Below, in pieces: positions 9,922 to 18,476 of a stretch of 64,000 bases of DNA (its first letter is position 1; the number at the start of each line of letters is the position of its first letter). Position numbers and translations under genes: made by a program. The stretch is from positions 310,001 through 374,000 of the forward strand of contig NZ_JAMLIW010000001.1 in assembly GCF_023953935.1 (NCBI RefSeq). Reading direction: 5' to 3'. A model generated the notes under the pieces. The model was not told where the DNA came from and did no database searches. It was given only the letters and a program-made list of their open reading frames with translations. This DNA is from Thermomonas sp. (GTDB taxonomy: Bacteria; Pseudomonadota; Gammaproteobacteria; Xanthomonadales; Xanthomonadaceae).

Positions 9922-11175
9922 ATGCACCCCGGCATGTCCCCTCCGAAGACCTCATTCCCGAAACAGGACATCCGCGTGCTGCTGCTGGAAGGCGTCAGCC
10001 AGACCGCAGTGGACAGCTTCCGCGCCGCCGGCTACAGCCAGATCGAATATCACGCCAAGGCGCTGCCGGAAGACGAGCTGAAGGCCCGGATCGCCGAAGC
10101 GCACATCGTCGGGCTGCGCTCGCGCACCCAGCTGACCGCCGAGGTGCTGGCCCAGGCTAAACGTCTGATCGCGATCGGCTGTTTCTGCATCGGCACCAAC
10201 CAAGTCGACTTGGACGCCGCCCAACTGGCCGGCATCCCGGTGTTCAACGCGCCCTATTCCAACACCCGCTCGGTGGCGGAACTGGTGGTGGCCCAGGCCG
10301 TCATGCTGGCACGCGGCATTCCGCAGAAAAACGCGCAGTGCCACCGCGGCGGCTGGAGCAAGTCGGCCACCGGCAGCCACGAGGTGCGCGGCAAGACCCT
10401 GGGCATCATCGGCTACGGCCACATCGGCACCCAGGTCGGCGTGCTGGCCGAGGCGCTGGGCATGCGGGTGCTGTTCCACGACATCGAAACCAAGCTGGCG
10501 CTGGGCAACGCGCAGCCGGCCGCCGGCCTCGACGACCTGCTGGCGCGCGCCGACATCGTCACTCTGCACGTGCCGCAGACTGCGGCAACCCAGTGGATGA
10601 TCGGCGCGGCGCAAATCGCGAAGATGCCGCCGGGCGCACATCTGATCAACGCCGCTCGCGGGACCGTGGTGGTGATCGAGGCGCTGGAGGCGGCGCTGCG
10701 CTCGGGCCATCTGGCCGGCGCGGCGGTGGACGTGTTCCCGGTCGAGCCCAAGGCCAATGACGATGAATTCCAGTCGCCGCTGCGCGGCCTCGACAACGTG
10801 ATCCTGACCCCGCACGTCGGTGGCAGCACGCTGGAGGCGCAGGACAATATCGGGGTGGAGGTTGCCGCCAAGCTGGTGCGCTACAGCGACAACGGCAGCA
10901 CCCTGTCGGCAGTCAATTTCCCCGAGGTGACCCTGCCCGAACACCCCGGCAGCCTGCGCCTGCTGCACATCCACCGCAACGTGCCGGGCGTGCTCTCGCG
11001 GATCAACGAGGTGTTCAGCCAGGCCGCGCTCAATATCGATGGCCAGTACCTGCGCACCGACCCCAAGGTTGGCTACGTGGTGATCGATGTTGCTGCCGAC
11101 GAGGCGCGGGCCAGCGCGCTCAAGGATGCGCTGGCGGCGATCCCAGGCACACTGCGGACGCGGGTGCTGTATTGA
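9922..11175 (+). CDS. serA: D-3-phosphoglycerate dehydrogenase
   Basis: The 417-residue product aligns over its whole length with E. coli SerA: AIGCFCIGTNQVDLDAA, NAPYSNTRSVAELV, the NAD-binding GIIGYGHIGTQ, NAARGTVV, GAAVDVFPVEP, TPHVGGSTLEAQ with the catalytic histidine, and a C-terminal ACT domain (LLHIHRNVPGVLSRIN) for serine feedback. It catalyses the first step of serine synthesis from 3-phosphoglycerate in the cytoplasm. ATG 9922 and ATG 9934 are both possible; neither has a strong Shine-Dalgarno. The divergent neighbour is the D-2-hydroxyglutarate dehydrogenase-like gene. Heptamer repeats begin six bases after the stop codon. Confidence 0.95.
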   Translation: MHPGMSPPKTSFPKQDIRVLLLEGVSQTAVDSFRAAGYSQIEYHAKALPEDELKARIAEAHIVGLRSRTQLTAEVLAQAKRLIAIGCFCIGTNQVDLDAAQLAGIPVFNAPYSNTRSVAELVVAQAVMLARGIPQKNAQCHRGGWSKSATGSHEVRGKTLGIIGYGHIGTQVGVLAEALGMRVLFHDIETKLALGNAQPAAGLDDLLARADIVTLHVPQTAATQWMIGAAQIAKMPPGAHLINAARGTVVVIEALEAALRSGHLAGAAVDVFPVEPKANDDEFQSPLRGLDNVILTPHVGGSTLEAQDNIGVEVAAKLVRYSDNGSTLSAVNFPEVTLPEHPGSLRLLHIHRNVPGVLSRINEVFSQAALNIDGQYLRTDPKVGYVVIDVAADEARASALKDALAAIPGTLRTRVLY

Positions 11176-11180
11176 TGAGA

Positions 11181-11309
11181 CGTGATTGGTGATTGGTGAT
11201 TCGTGATTGGGAAAAGCACATTGCCTCTTTCAAATCACCAATCACGAATCACCAATCACTAATCACTAATCACCAATCACGAATCACCAATCACCAATCA
11301 CCAATCACC
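11181..11309. repeat. Heptamer repeat with inverted arms between serA and the Nudix gene
   Basis: Eleven tandem heptamers AATCACN (N = C, G or T) run from 11233 to 11309, and four heptamers of the complementary type (YGTGATT, from 11181 to 11208) lie ahead of them in inverted orientation, separated by about 24 bases. The two blocks can fold into a long hairpin that could end transcription from both convergent genes. The array covers the last codons of the Nudix gene, so gain or loss of units would alter its C-terminus. Confidence 0.8.
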
Positions 11310-11855
11310 CATCCACTTGCGCGCCATCCGCCGCACCGAGGCATCTGCGGCGGGGTCAGCTGCCAGATCGACGACGCTGCGCCACGCGAGGTCCAGTGAC
11401 TCCTCGCTGACGGTGAACGCCTCGTCATCACCCGCCCGCACCACATAGCGCACGTCGTAGTGCCAGTGCGCCGGCACGCCCTTGTGTTCGGGGATCCAGT
11501 GACGGTCGAGGTCAAAGATGCCGGGCTCGACGCACAGGCCGGACAGCCCGGACTCCTCCCCGGCTTCGCGCAGCGCCGCCGCGGCCAGGTCGCGTTCGCC
11601 GTCGGCATGTCCACCCAACTGCAGCCACAGCCCCAGCTTGCGGTGGTGGGTCAGCAGGACGCGGGCACCGTCGCGGCTGACCAGCCAGCAGGAGGCGGTG
11701 AAATGGCCTGCGAGGCGCTCGCGCCGGAACGGGTTGTCGGGATCGGCCAGCAGTTCGAGAAACAGATCAACCGTGTCCGACTCGGCCGGCCAGCGCCGCG
11801 CGTAGCCGAAGAGCCCCTCCCGCAGCCGCCGATCTTCCGCGATCCCGCCCGCCAT
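11298..11855 (-). CDS. Nudix hydrolase
   Basis: This is a 185-residue protein with a Nudix box at about residues 82-104 (GHADGERD then LREAGEESGL), preceded by LTHHRKLGLWLQLGGH. An N-terminal stretch of about 50 residues carries no recognisable domain. The substrate, a nucleoside diphosphate derivative by family rule, cannot be predicted. The ATG at 11855 follows a purine-rich segment. The gene converges on serA, and its last codons (WMGDW) lie in the heptamer array at 11233-11309, so the C-terminus may vary between strains. Confidence 0.8.
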   Translation of the reverse strand: MAGGIAEDRRLREGLFGYARRWPAESDTVDLFLELLADPDNPFRRERLAGHFTASCWLVSRDGARVLLTHHRKLGLWLQLGGHADGERDLAAAALREAGEESGLSGLCVEPGIFDLDRHWIPEHKGVPAHWHYDVRYVVRAGDDEAFTVSEESLDLAWRSVVDLAADPAADASVRRMARKWMGDW

Positions 11856-12002
11856 TCTTCCATCCTGGCAACATGAATGCGCCGAATTATGCGCGTGCGG
11901 GACCTGCGGCGCTTGTGCAAGCCCCGTGCAGCGTATAAGGTCGGCCGATTGCGCCTGCATCCCGCAGTCGCGCCACGCAATGGACTTGAAGGGGAGCCCC
12001 CG

Positions 12003-13586
12003 ATGCTGTTTCAGCGCGTCAAACCGCTCGACAAGATTCTCGAGACCGCGGAAAAACATGCCCTGACGCGCCAGCTCGGCGCCCTCCAACTCACCCTGCT
12101 CGGGATCGGCGCCATCATCGGCACCGGCATCTTCGTGCTGACCGCGGCCGCTGCGCAAAAGGCCGGCCCGGGCATGATGTGGAGCTTCGTGATCGCCGGT
12201 GCGGTGTGCGCGGTGGCGGCACTGTGCTACGCGGAAATCGCCTCGATGGTGCCGGTGTCCGGTTCGGCCTACACCTACACCTATGCGGTGATGGGCGAGC
12301 TGCTGGCGTGGACGGTCGGCTGGGCACTGATCCTCGAATACGCGGTGGCGGCCTCGGCGGTGTCGGTCGGCTGGTCGGGCTACTTCATGGGGCTGGTGAA
12401 GAGCGCCACCGGGTTCGAGTTGCCGACCGCGCTGGCGGCGGGTCCGGCGTGGTCGTTCACCGGCGGCATCGGCGTGGATTTCACTCACGGCGTGTTCAAC
12501 CTGCCGGCCGTGATCATCGCCCTTGCCGTCACCGGACTGCTGATGATCGGCACCACCGAAAGCGCGCGCGTCAACGCGGTGCTGGTGACGATCAAGATCA
12601 TCGCGCTGACCGCATTCATTGCACTCACCGTGCCGGTGATCGACGGCGCCCACTTCGAGCCGTTCGCCCCGAATGGCTGGTTCGGCAACGGCAACGGATC
12701 CGGACTGGGCATCGTTGGCGCCGCCGCCTCGATCTTCTTCGCCTACGTGGGCTTCGACGCCGTGTCGACCGCCGCCGAAGAAACCAAGAACCCGCAGCGC
12801 AACATCCCGATCGGCCTGCTCGCCAGCCTCGGCGTGTGCACCGTGTTCTACCTGCTGGTTTCGGCCGGTGCGATCGGCGCGATCGGCGCGCAGCCTACCG
12901 CGCTTGGCGTGCAGCCGGGTTCGCCGGAATTCATGGCCCAGTGCCAGGCACTGGCGACTGCAGGCACCCAGCCGTTGGTGTGTTCCAACGAGGCACTGGC
13001 GCACGTGCTGCGCATGATCAATTACGACCGCGTCGGCGACATGGTGGGCCTTGCCGCCAACCTCGCGCTGCCGTCGGTGATCCTGATGATGTTGTACGGC
13101 CAGACCCGAATCTTCTTCGTCATGGCCCGCGACGGCCTGCTCCCGGAAAAGCTGGCCGACGTGCATCCGAAGTGGAAGACCCCGCACAAGGTGACCCTGA
13201 TCACCGGCATCTTCGTGGCGATTGCCGCCGCCCTGTTCCCGGTCGGGCAGCTGGCCGACATCTCCAACTCCGGCACCCTGTTCGCGTTCTTCATGGTGGC
13301 GCTGGCGGTGCTGATGCTGCGCATCAAGGACCCGAACCGCGCGCGTCCGTTCCGCACGCCGATGGTGTGGGTGGTGGCCCCGCTGGCCGTGATCGGCACC
13401 GTGTTCCTGTTCTTCAACCTGCCGTTCGAAGCCAAGATGGTGCTGCCGGTCTGGGGCGCGATCGGGCTGGTGGTCTACTTCCTCTACGGCTACCGCAAGA
13501 GCGACCTGGCCCGCGGCATCACCGGGCCGGAAGGCGGTCCGAGAATGAAGGATCCGCCGAGTTTCCACGAAGGGCCGCACGCCTGA
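12003..13586 (+). CDS. APC-family amino-acid permease (cationic amino-acid transporter group)
   Basis: The 527-residue protein shows twelve to fourteen membrane spans of the APC superfamily, with the family's first-span motif GIGAIIGTGIFVLT and EETKNPQRNIP in the middle, typical of the YfnA/CAT group that moves cationic or neutral amino acids. A Cys-containing loop of about 45 residues near position 310 (QCQALATAGTQPLVC) is a lineage-specific insertion common in related bacteria. The AAGGGGAG Shine-Dalgarno sits 5 bases before ATG 12003, which rules out the longer reading from 11877. A clear terminator follows at 13617. The exact substrate is unknown. Confidence 0.85.
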   Translation: MLFQRVKPLDKILETAEKHALTRQLGALQLTLLGIGAIIGTGIFVLTAAAAQKAGPGMMWSFVIAGAVCAVAALCYAEIASMVPVSGSAYTYTYAVMGELLAWTVGWALILEYAVAASAVSVGWSGYFMGLVKSATGFELPTALAAGPAWSFTGGIGVDFTHGVFNLPAVIIALAVTGLLMIGTTESARVNAVLVTIKIIALTAFIALTVPVIDGAHFEPFAPNGWFGNGNGSGLGIVGAAASIFFAYVGFDAVSTAAEETKNPQRNIPIGLLASLGVCTVFYLLVSAGAIGAIGAQPTALGVQPGSPEFMAQCQALATAGTQPLVCSNEALAHVLRMINYDRVGDMVGLAANLALPSVILMMLYGQTRIFFVMARDGLLPEKLADVHPKWKTPHKVTLITGIFVAIAAALFPVGQLADISNSGTLFAFFMVALAVLMLRIKDPNRARPFRTPMVWVVAPLAVIGTVFLFFNLPFEAKMVLPVWGAIGLVVYFLYGYRKSDLARGITGPEGGPRMKDPPSFHEGPHA

Positions 13587-13616
13587 TTCCACCTTCGTGC
13601 CGCAGGCAATCACGAG

Positions 13617-13644
13617 AACCCGGCTGCGGCCGGGTTTTCGTTTC
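13617..13644 (+). terminator. Rho-independent terminator after the permease
   Basis: AACCCGGC (13617-13624) pairs with GCCGGGTT (13629-13636) across a TGCG tetraloop, followed by TTCGTTT. It separates the permease from the methionine-salvage genes. Confidence 0.75.
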
Positions 13645-13697
13645 CGGGGTTGGCGCAGCGCAGGTATCCTTGGCGTTTCACCCCCAACGGCCCTTCC

Positions 13698-14357
13698 ATG
13701 CACGACCACGAACGCGCGGCGCGGCAATCGTTGATCGACCACTGCCGCGCCATGAATACCAGCGGGCTGTCGCTGAACAAGTCCGGCAATGCCAGCCTGC
13801 GCTGGGCGAGCGGCCTGCTGATCACGCCCACCGGACGCGCCTACGACCGCCTGCAACCGGAAGACATCGTCTTTCTTGAAGCCGATGGCGGCTGTCCGCC
13901 CGGGCAGCTGCTGCCCTCCAGTGAATGGCGTTTCCACTGCGACATCCTGCAGGCGTTCCCGGACACCAATGCCGTGGTGCATGTGCACTCGACCCATGCC
14001 ACTGCACTGGCCTGCCTTGGCGAAGGCATCCCGGCCTTCCATTACATGGTGGCGGTCGCCGGCGGCGACCACATCCCCTGCGCGGCCTACGCCACCTTCG
14101 GCACCACCGAACTCTCGCACAATGTTCTGGCCGCGCTGGGCGACGGCGTGCGCGCCTGCCTGATGGCCAACCACGGCCAGGTCGCCACCGGCAAGACCCT
14201 GGCGGAGGCCTACACGCTGGCCGAGGAAGTCGAAAACCTGGCGCGCCAATACCTGCTGGCGCGCACCTTGGGGGCAACACGCAACCTGTCCGCGGATGAA
14301 ATGCGGGTAGTGCTGGAGAAATTCAAAACCTATGGCCAGCAGCGCAGTGATCATTGA
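13698..14357 (+). CDS. Class II aldolase, L-fuculose-1-phosphate aldolase-like
   Basis: The 219-residue product resembles E. coli FucA along its whole length, and the zinc and catalytic residues are all present with a three-residue offset: E76 in PSSEWRFH, H95 and H97 in VVHVHSTH, and H in ANHGQ (about 158). LITPTGRAYDRL and the C-terminal LEKFKTYG are also shared. FucA-type enzymes split fuculose-1-P, ribulose-1-P and 5-deoxyribulose-1-P into DHAP and an aldehyde. The position directly before mtnB suggests a role in salvage of methylthio- or 5-deoxy-pentose phosphates rather than fucose breakdown, for which no genes are seen. That role is an inference. Confidence 0.8.
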   Translation: MHDHERAARQSLIDHCRAMNTSGLSLNKSGNASLRWASGLLITPTGRAYDRLQPEDIVFLEADGGCPPGQLLPSSEWRFHCDILQAFPDTNAVVHVHSTHATALACLGEGIPAFHYMVAVAGGDHIPCAAYATFGTTELSHNVLAALGDGVRACLMANHGQVATGKTLAEAYTLAEEVENLARQYLLARTLGATRNLSADEMRVVLEKFKTYGQQRSDH

Positions 14358-14438
14358 GGCCTGCGGCACGGCAACGGCGCATGAAGGCCGAACCAAGTGG
14401 CATGTGGCAAGCGGGCGGCAGCCGCTAAACTTCGCGGC

Positions 14439-15074
14439 ATGACCACCACCGCCTTCGACCACAACCTGTACGCCGGCTGCGCGGCGCAGATCATTTCCCA
14501 CACCCGTGAACTGGCCGCGAAGGGCTGGACACCGGCCACCGCGGGCAACTTCTCGATCCGCATGGACGCCAACCACGCCGCGATCACGATTTCCGGGAAG
14601 GACAAAGGGCGCCTGACCGAAGCCGATATCATGGTGGTGGACATGACCAACAACGCGGTCGCCACCCACCATCGCCCGTCGGCCGAGGCCGCCTTGCACA
14701 CCCACTTGTACCGGCGCTTCCCCGAGGTCGGCGCGGTGCTGCACACCCATTCACCGACCCAAACCATTGCCGGGCTGCTGCACGAAGCCGAGGGCCGGGT
14801 GCGCCTGCGCGGCTATGAGCTGTTCAAGGCCCTGCGTGGGCACACCACCCACGAAACCACCCTGGATCTGCCGGTGGTGCCCAATTCGCAGGACATGGAC
14901 ACCCTGACCGCCAGCGTCGATGCCGCGCTGTCCGCGCCGAACAGCTGGGGCTACCTGATTGCCGGGCATGGCCTGTATGCCTGGGGTCACGGCATCAGCG
15001 AGGCACGCCGCCATCTGGACGCGTTCGAATTTCTGCTCGGCTGCGAGCTGGAAATGCGGCGCCTGCGTGCCTGA
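14439..15074 (+). CDS. mtnB: Methylthioribulose-1-phosphate dehydratase
   Basis: The 211-residue product is the MtnB branch of the class II aldolase/adducin family: [50 protein letters not shown] with the zinc histidines, and [13 protein letters not shown]. It dehydrates 5-methylthioribulose-1-phosphate to 2,3-diketo-5-methylthiopentyl-1-phosphate in the methionine salvage pathway. It is followed 14 bp later by mtnD and then mtnC, which catalyse the next two steps, so the three genes probably form one transcript with the aldolase gene 81 bp upstream. Confidence 0.9.
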   Translation: MTTTAFDHNLYAGCAAQIISHTRELAAKGWTPATAGNFSIRMDANHAAITISGKDKGRLTEADIMVVDMTNNAVATHHRPSAEAALHTHLYRRFPEVGAVLHTHSPTQTIAGLLHEAEGRVRLRGYELFKALRGHTTHETTLDLPVVPNSQDMDTLTASVDAALSAPNSWGYLIAGHGLYAWGHGISEARRHLDAFEFLLGCELEMRRLRA

Positions 15075-15088
15075 CCGGAGACGCCGCC

Positions 15089-15631
15089 ATGAGCCGTTTG
15101 CGCATTTTCCACGACAACGCACCGCACACTCCCCTGCGGGTGCTGCACGAGCACGCCGCCATCAGCGCCGAGCTGGACGCGATCGGCGTGGAATTCAAGC
15201 AATGGCGGCCGGTGCACCCGGTCGTGCCCGGCGACCCCGCCGACGCCATCCTGGCGGCCTACCGAAGCGACATCGATCGCCTCGTGGCCGCCCGTGGCTT
15301 CAAGAGCGTGGACGTGGTCAGCATCGCGCCGGACAACCCCGACAAGGCGACGCTGCGCGCCAAGTTTCTCGATGAACACGCGCACAAGGAAGACGAAGTG
15401 CGCTTCTTCGTCGCCGGCAGCGGTCTGTTCGACCTGCACGTCGACGGCAAGGTCTACGAGGTCTTGTGCGAAATGGGCGATCTGATCTCGGTGCCCGACG
15501 GCGCCACCCACTGGTTCGACATGGGGCCGGAACCGAGTTTCGTCGCCATCCGCTTTTTCACCGAACCCGATGGCTGGGTCGGTCACTTCACCGGCAGTGA
15601 CATCGCACAAGAATTTCCGCGCTACGAATGA
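15089..15631 (+). CDS. mtnD: Acireductone dioxygenase
   Basis: This 180-residue cupin has the metal ligands of the ARD family: H97, H99 and E103 in [13 protein letters not shown] and H141 in [11 protein letters not shown]. Depending on bound Fe or Ni the enzyme turns acireductone into the methionine precursor 2-keto-4-methylthiobutyrate, or into methylthiopropionate, formate and CO. It is the last-but-one step of methionine salvage. CGGAGA lies 7 bases upstream of the start. The stop codon is followed within two bases by a palindromic dispersed repeat that fills most of the gap to mtnC. Confidence 0.95.
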   Translation: MSRLRIFHDNAPHTPLRVLHEHAAISAELDAIGVEFKQWRPVHPVVPGDPADAILAAYRSDIDRLVAARGFKSVDVVSIAPDNPDKATLRAKFLDEHAHKEDEVRFFVAGSGLFDLHVDGKVYEVLCEMGDLISVPDGATHWFDMGPEPSFVAIRFFTEPDGWVGHFTGSDIAQEFPRYE

Positions 15632-15632
15632 A

Positions 15633-15667
15633 CCCGTTCGTGGTGAGCCTGTCGAACCATGAACGGG
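15633..15667. repeat. Palindromic dispersed repeat inside the mtnD-mtnC gap
   Basis: CCCGTTCGTGGT and ACCATGAACGGG form the arms around GAGCCTGTCGA. The same element occurs at 32217-32247, 32261-32293 and 32938-32970. Here it lies between two cotranscribed genes, where it would form an mRNA hairpin. Confidence 0.8.
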
Positions 15668-15687
15668 ATTCTCGCAGCTAACACGCA

Positions 15688-16383
15688 ATGATAACCACCG
15701 TCCTCACCGACATCGAAGGCACCACCAGCAGCATTTCCTTCGTCAAGGACGTGTTGTACCCGTACGCCCGCGCCGCCCTGCCCGGCTTCGTGCGTGCGCA
15801 TGGGCAGCAACCCGAGGTGCGCCGCTGGCTGGATCAGGTCGCCATCGAAATCTCTGCCAGCGCCTGCCAGGACGCGGTGATCGTCGAAACCCTGCAAGGC
15901 TGGATCGACCAGGATCGCAAGCACACGGCGCTGAAAGCATTGCAGGGTCTGGTGTGGGAAGCCGGATATCGGGATGGCGATTTCACCGCGTCGCTGTATC
16001 CGGACGTCGCACCGGCGCTGCGCGCCTGGCACGCGGCGGGACATCGACTGGCGGTGTATTCCTCCGGCTCGGTGCCGGCGCAACAGCTGCTGTTTTCGCA
16101 CACCGATGCGGGGGATTTGACGCCGCTGATCAGCGCCTATTTCGATACCGAAATCGGTGGCAAACGTGAAGCCGACAGCTACCGCAGCATCGCCGGGCAG
16201 CTGGCCGTTGCGCCCGGGGAGATCGTGTTCCTGTCGGACGTGGTGGAAGAGCTCGACTCCGCCCGCGCTGCCGGCCTGCGCACGGTGCTGCTGGATCGTC
16301 GCGAGGACTACCCGCAACCCCGCTCAGGCGAGGCCGCAAACGGACATCGGCGGGTCACGTCCTTTACCGAAATCCAGGCATAA
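15688..16383 (+). CDS. mtnC: Enolase-phosphatase E1
   Basis: The 231-residue HAD-family protein begins with the nucleophile motif TDIEGTTSS (D8 and E10), followed by [14 protein letters not shown] and [16 protein letters not shown], the second and third HAD motifs. MtnC enolises 2,3-diketo-5-methylthiopentyl-1-phosphate and then dephosphorylates it to acireductone, the substrate of mtnD next door. The gene is separated from mtnD by a palindromic repeat and has no clear Shine-Dalgarno (TCTCGCAGC upstream). Its stop lies 7 bp from the stop of the convergent phosphoesterase gene. Confidence 0.93.
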   Translation: MITTVLTDIEGTTSSISFVKDVLYPYARAALPGFVRAHGQQPEVRRWLDQVAIEISASACQDAVIVETLQGWIDQDRKHTALKALQGLVWEAGYRDGDFTASLYPDVAPALRAWHAAGHRLAVYSSGSVPAQQLLFSHTDAGDLTPLISAYFDTEIGGKREADSYRSIAGQLAVAPGEIVFLSDVVEELDSARAAGLRTVLLDRREDYPQPRSGEAANGHRRVTSFTEIQA

Positions 16384-16390
16384 GGCGCTG

Positions 16391-17764
16391 CTAGAGCGGC
16401 GCTCGCGGCGACGCAGCCGCCTGCAAGCGATAGCGCGTCTGCGCGTGCACTTCACCACGCCAGCGGTCGAACGCGCGGACTTCGATCACGTGCCCGCCTT
16501 CCGCAAGATCGGTGGGCAATGCGCCGCGCCACAGGTGCGGCGACGCCTTGGCTTCGGGGGAACGATCATATCCACGCAAGACATCGGCTTCATCGTCGCG
16601 CGCGTTCTCCGCCAGCAGCGCCGGATCGGGTTGCAGGACCCTGCGCATCGGCTTCCAGGCGCCATCGTCGATCCGGTATTCGACCCTTGAATCGGCATCG
16701 CCCATGTAGACATTCGCGTACACGCCCCAGGCCGGGTAGGCGCCGTGCCGCAGCACCTTGGGTGCGTGCAGGCCGATTTGGGTGTCCTCCGGATCGCGGG
16801 CGTTGTGCCAGGCCAGCGCGTAGGCGCCGCCCATCTTCACCGTCAGCACCGCGTAGCCGTTGGGCGTGCCGTCGGCCATGGTCGCGGCGGGGATCCCGGC
16901 CGCATCCTTCACCCCCGACCAGAACGCGCCGCAGGCGGCACCGACGTTGTATTCGTGCAGCGGCTTCGGGCCGTGCCAACCATCGCGCGCCGTATGCGCG
17001 TACTGCTGCTGGATGTGGGTATGCGCGCTGAGCACCAGCACGTGCGGGAATGGCGCCAGCAGCGCATACAGCCGCGTGCGGTCTTGCGCACGGAAGCTGT
17101 CAGCGCTGTCGCGCCGGTACAGCGGGATATGCATCGCCACCACCAGCAGCTTGTCTTTCGACAGGGACGGCAGCCAGCGTTCCAGGAACGCGAACTGATC
17201 TTCGCGCAGACCGCCGATGTAGGCCGGCTGCCGCCCGGGCTGCACGATCACGTCATCCAGCACCACGATATTGGCCAGGGCGGTTTCGCGGGCGAAGGTA
17301 TCGGGGCCGATGGCGCGGTGAAATGCGTCGAGCGACGCCTCATCGCTGACCGCATCGGCATCAACGTCGTGATTGCCCGGCGCGTACAGCCATGGCACGC
17401 CAAGCAACCCGGTCACGGTCTTGACCTGCGGGTACAGCGCCGGCGCATCATCCACCAGATCGCCCAGCACGATGCCCAGCGCCGCCGGCGTTCCAATCAA
17501 CGGTTCGACGATATCGCGGCGGTAATAATCGACATCCGCCGCCGATTTTACCTGCGGATCGCCGAACACCAGCACCTGTGCGCTGGCGCCTTGCAAAGTC
17601 GCGGGTGCCCGTCGATAGGCGATGCAGCCCGCCGCAACGCCGGATTCCGAACGCGGCAGCGGCAACGACGTTTCCACTGTCACGGGCATGCAGGCGGAAC
17701 TGGCCACCGCCGGCAGCGCCAGTGCGATGGGCAGAAACGCGAGCCACAGGAAGGAGCGGATCAT
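16391..17764 (-). CDS. Secreted calcineurin-like metallophosphoesterase
   Basis: A 457-residue protein with a signal peptide (MIRSFLWLAFLPIALALPAVASSA). The metallophosphoesterase domain shows FGDPQVKS, GIVLGDLVDD, APGNHD, VVAMHIPLY and LSAHTHIQQQ, which supply the two-metal site. Before and after this domain are short beta-rich segments like those of the CpdB-unrelated calcineurin-like exported phosphoesterases that have an N-terminal and a C-terminal accessory domain; ADSRVEYRIDDGAW in the last 100 residues fits such a beta-sandwich. The substrate is unknown. The start at 17764 is chosen for the signal peptide. It converges on mtnC and lies downstream of hisI on the same strand, but probably has its own promoter. 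Confidence 0.8.
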   Translation of the reverse strand: MIRSFLWLAFLPIALALPAVASSACMPVTVETSLPLPRSESGVAAGCIAYRRAPATLQGASAQVLVFGDPQVKSAADVDYYRRDIVEPLIGTPAALGIVLGDLVDDAPALYPQVKTVTGLLGVPWLYAPGNHDVDADAVSDEASLDAFHRAIGPDTFARETALANIVVLDDVIVQPGRQPAYIGGLREDQFAFLERWLPSLSKDKLLVVAMHIPLYRRDSADSFRAQDRTRLYALLAPFPHVLVLSAHTHIQQQYAHTARDGWHGPKPLHEYNVGAACGAFWSGVKDAAGIPAATMADGTPNGYAVLTVKMGGAYALAWHNARDPEDTQIGLHAPKVLRHGAYPAWGVYANVYMGDADSRVEYRIDDGAWKPMRRVLQPDPALLAENARDDEADVLRGYDRSPEAKASPHLWRGALPTDLAEGGHVIEVRAFDRWRGEVHAQTRYRLQAAASPRAPL

Positions 17765-17870
17765 CGGCGCATTATGACCACAGCCATGTTGAAAAGATCG
17801 GCGCTGTCTGCTGGCCAAGGAAGGCCGAGCGCGAATCATTCACGCGATGATTGACCTGTGTTCGCCAAGC

Positions 17871-18476
17871 TCAGCCGCGCCGACCGGCCAGCACGCGGCG
17901 TGCTTCCGCCAGCGACAGCCCGCGCGCGCGCAGCAGCACGGTCAGGTGATAGAGCAGATCGGCGGCCTCGCCCAGCAGTGCCGTATCGCCCTGCACCACC
18001 GCCGCCAGCGCGGTTTCCACGCCTTCTTCGCCAACCTTCTGCGCGATGCGGCGGGTGCCGGCCTCGAACAGTTGTGTGGTGTAGCTGCCCTGCGGACGCT
18101 CGCGCTCGCGCTGCGCGATCAAGACGTCGAGTTCCGCCAGGCCATCACTTGGCGCATCAGGGAAGCAGCTGGCGCGCGCAAGATGGCAGGTTGATCCGCA
18201 CGGTCGGGCTTGCACCAACAGTGCGTCATTGTCGCAATCAGTTTCGAGTGAAACCAATTCCAGAACGTGACCGGAGCGTTCGCCCTTTGTCCACAGCCGG
18301 TTTTTGCTGCGGCTGAAGAACGTCACGTGGCCGCTGACCAAGGTGGCGGCCAGCGCCTCGCGGCTCATGTAGCCCAGCATCAGCACGCGCAGGTTGTCGG
18401 CATCCTGCACGATGGTGGGCAGCATTCCGCCCTGCTTGTCCCAAGCCAGCGATTCGATGTCGAAATTTCGATTCAT
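17871..18476 (-). CDS. hisI: Bifunctional phosphoribosyl-AMP cyclohydrolase/phosphoribosyl-ATP pyrophosphatase
   Basis: The 201-residue product fuses the cyclohydrolase domain ([44 protein letters not shown] with the zinc cysteines) to a C-terminal pyrophosphatase domain ([26 protein letters not shown]). It performs steps 2 and 3 of histidine synthesis. It is the last gene of the operon; its ATG overlaps the hisF stop by ATGA at 18473-18476. Confidence 0.95.
   Translation of the reverse strand: MNRNFDIESLAWDKQGGMLPTIVQDADNLRVLMLGYMSREALAATLVSGHVTFFSRSKNRLWTKGERSGHVLELVSLETDCDNDALLVQARPCGSTCHLARASCFPDAPSDGLAELDVLIAQRERERPQGSYTTQLFEAGTRRIAQKVGEEGVETALAAVVQGDTALLGEAADLLYHLTVLLRARGLSLAEARRVLAGRRG

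Noticed and set aside
11298-14750. 1150-codon open frame on the minus strand across the permease and aldolase genes
   Set aside because: Only its last 185 codons, the Nudix gene, have a recognisable domain. The rest is antisense to strongly supported genes and has the Gln/His/Arg-rich look of GC-driven shadow frames.
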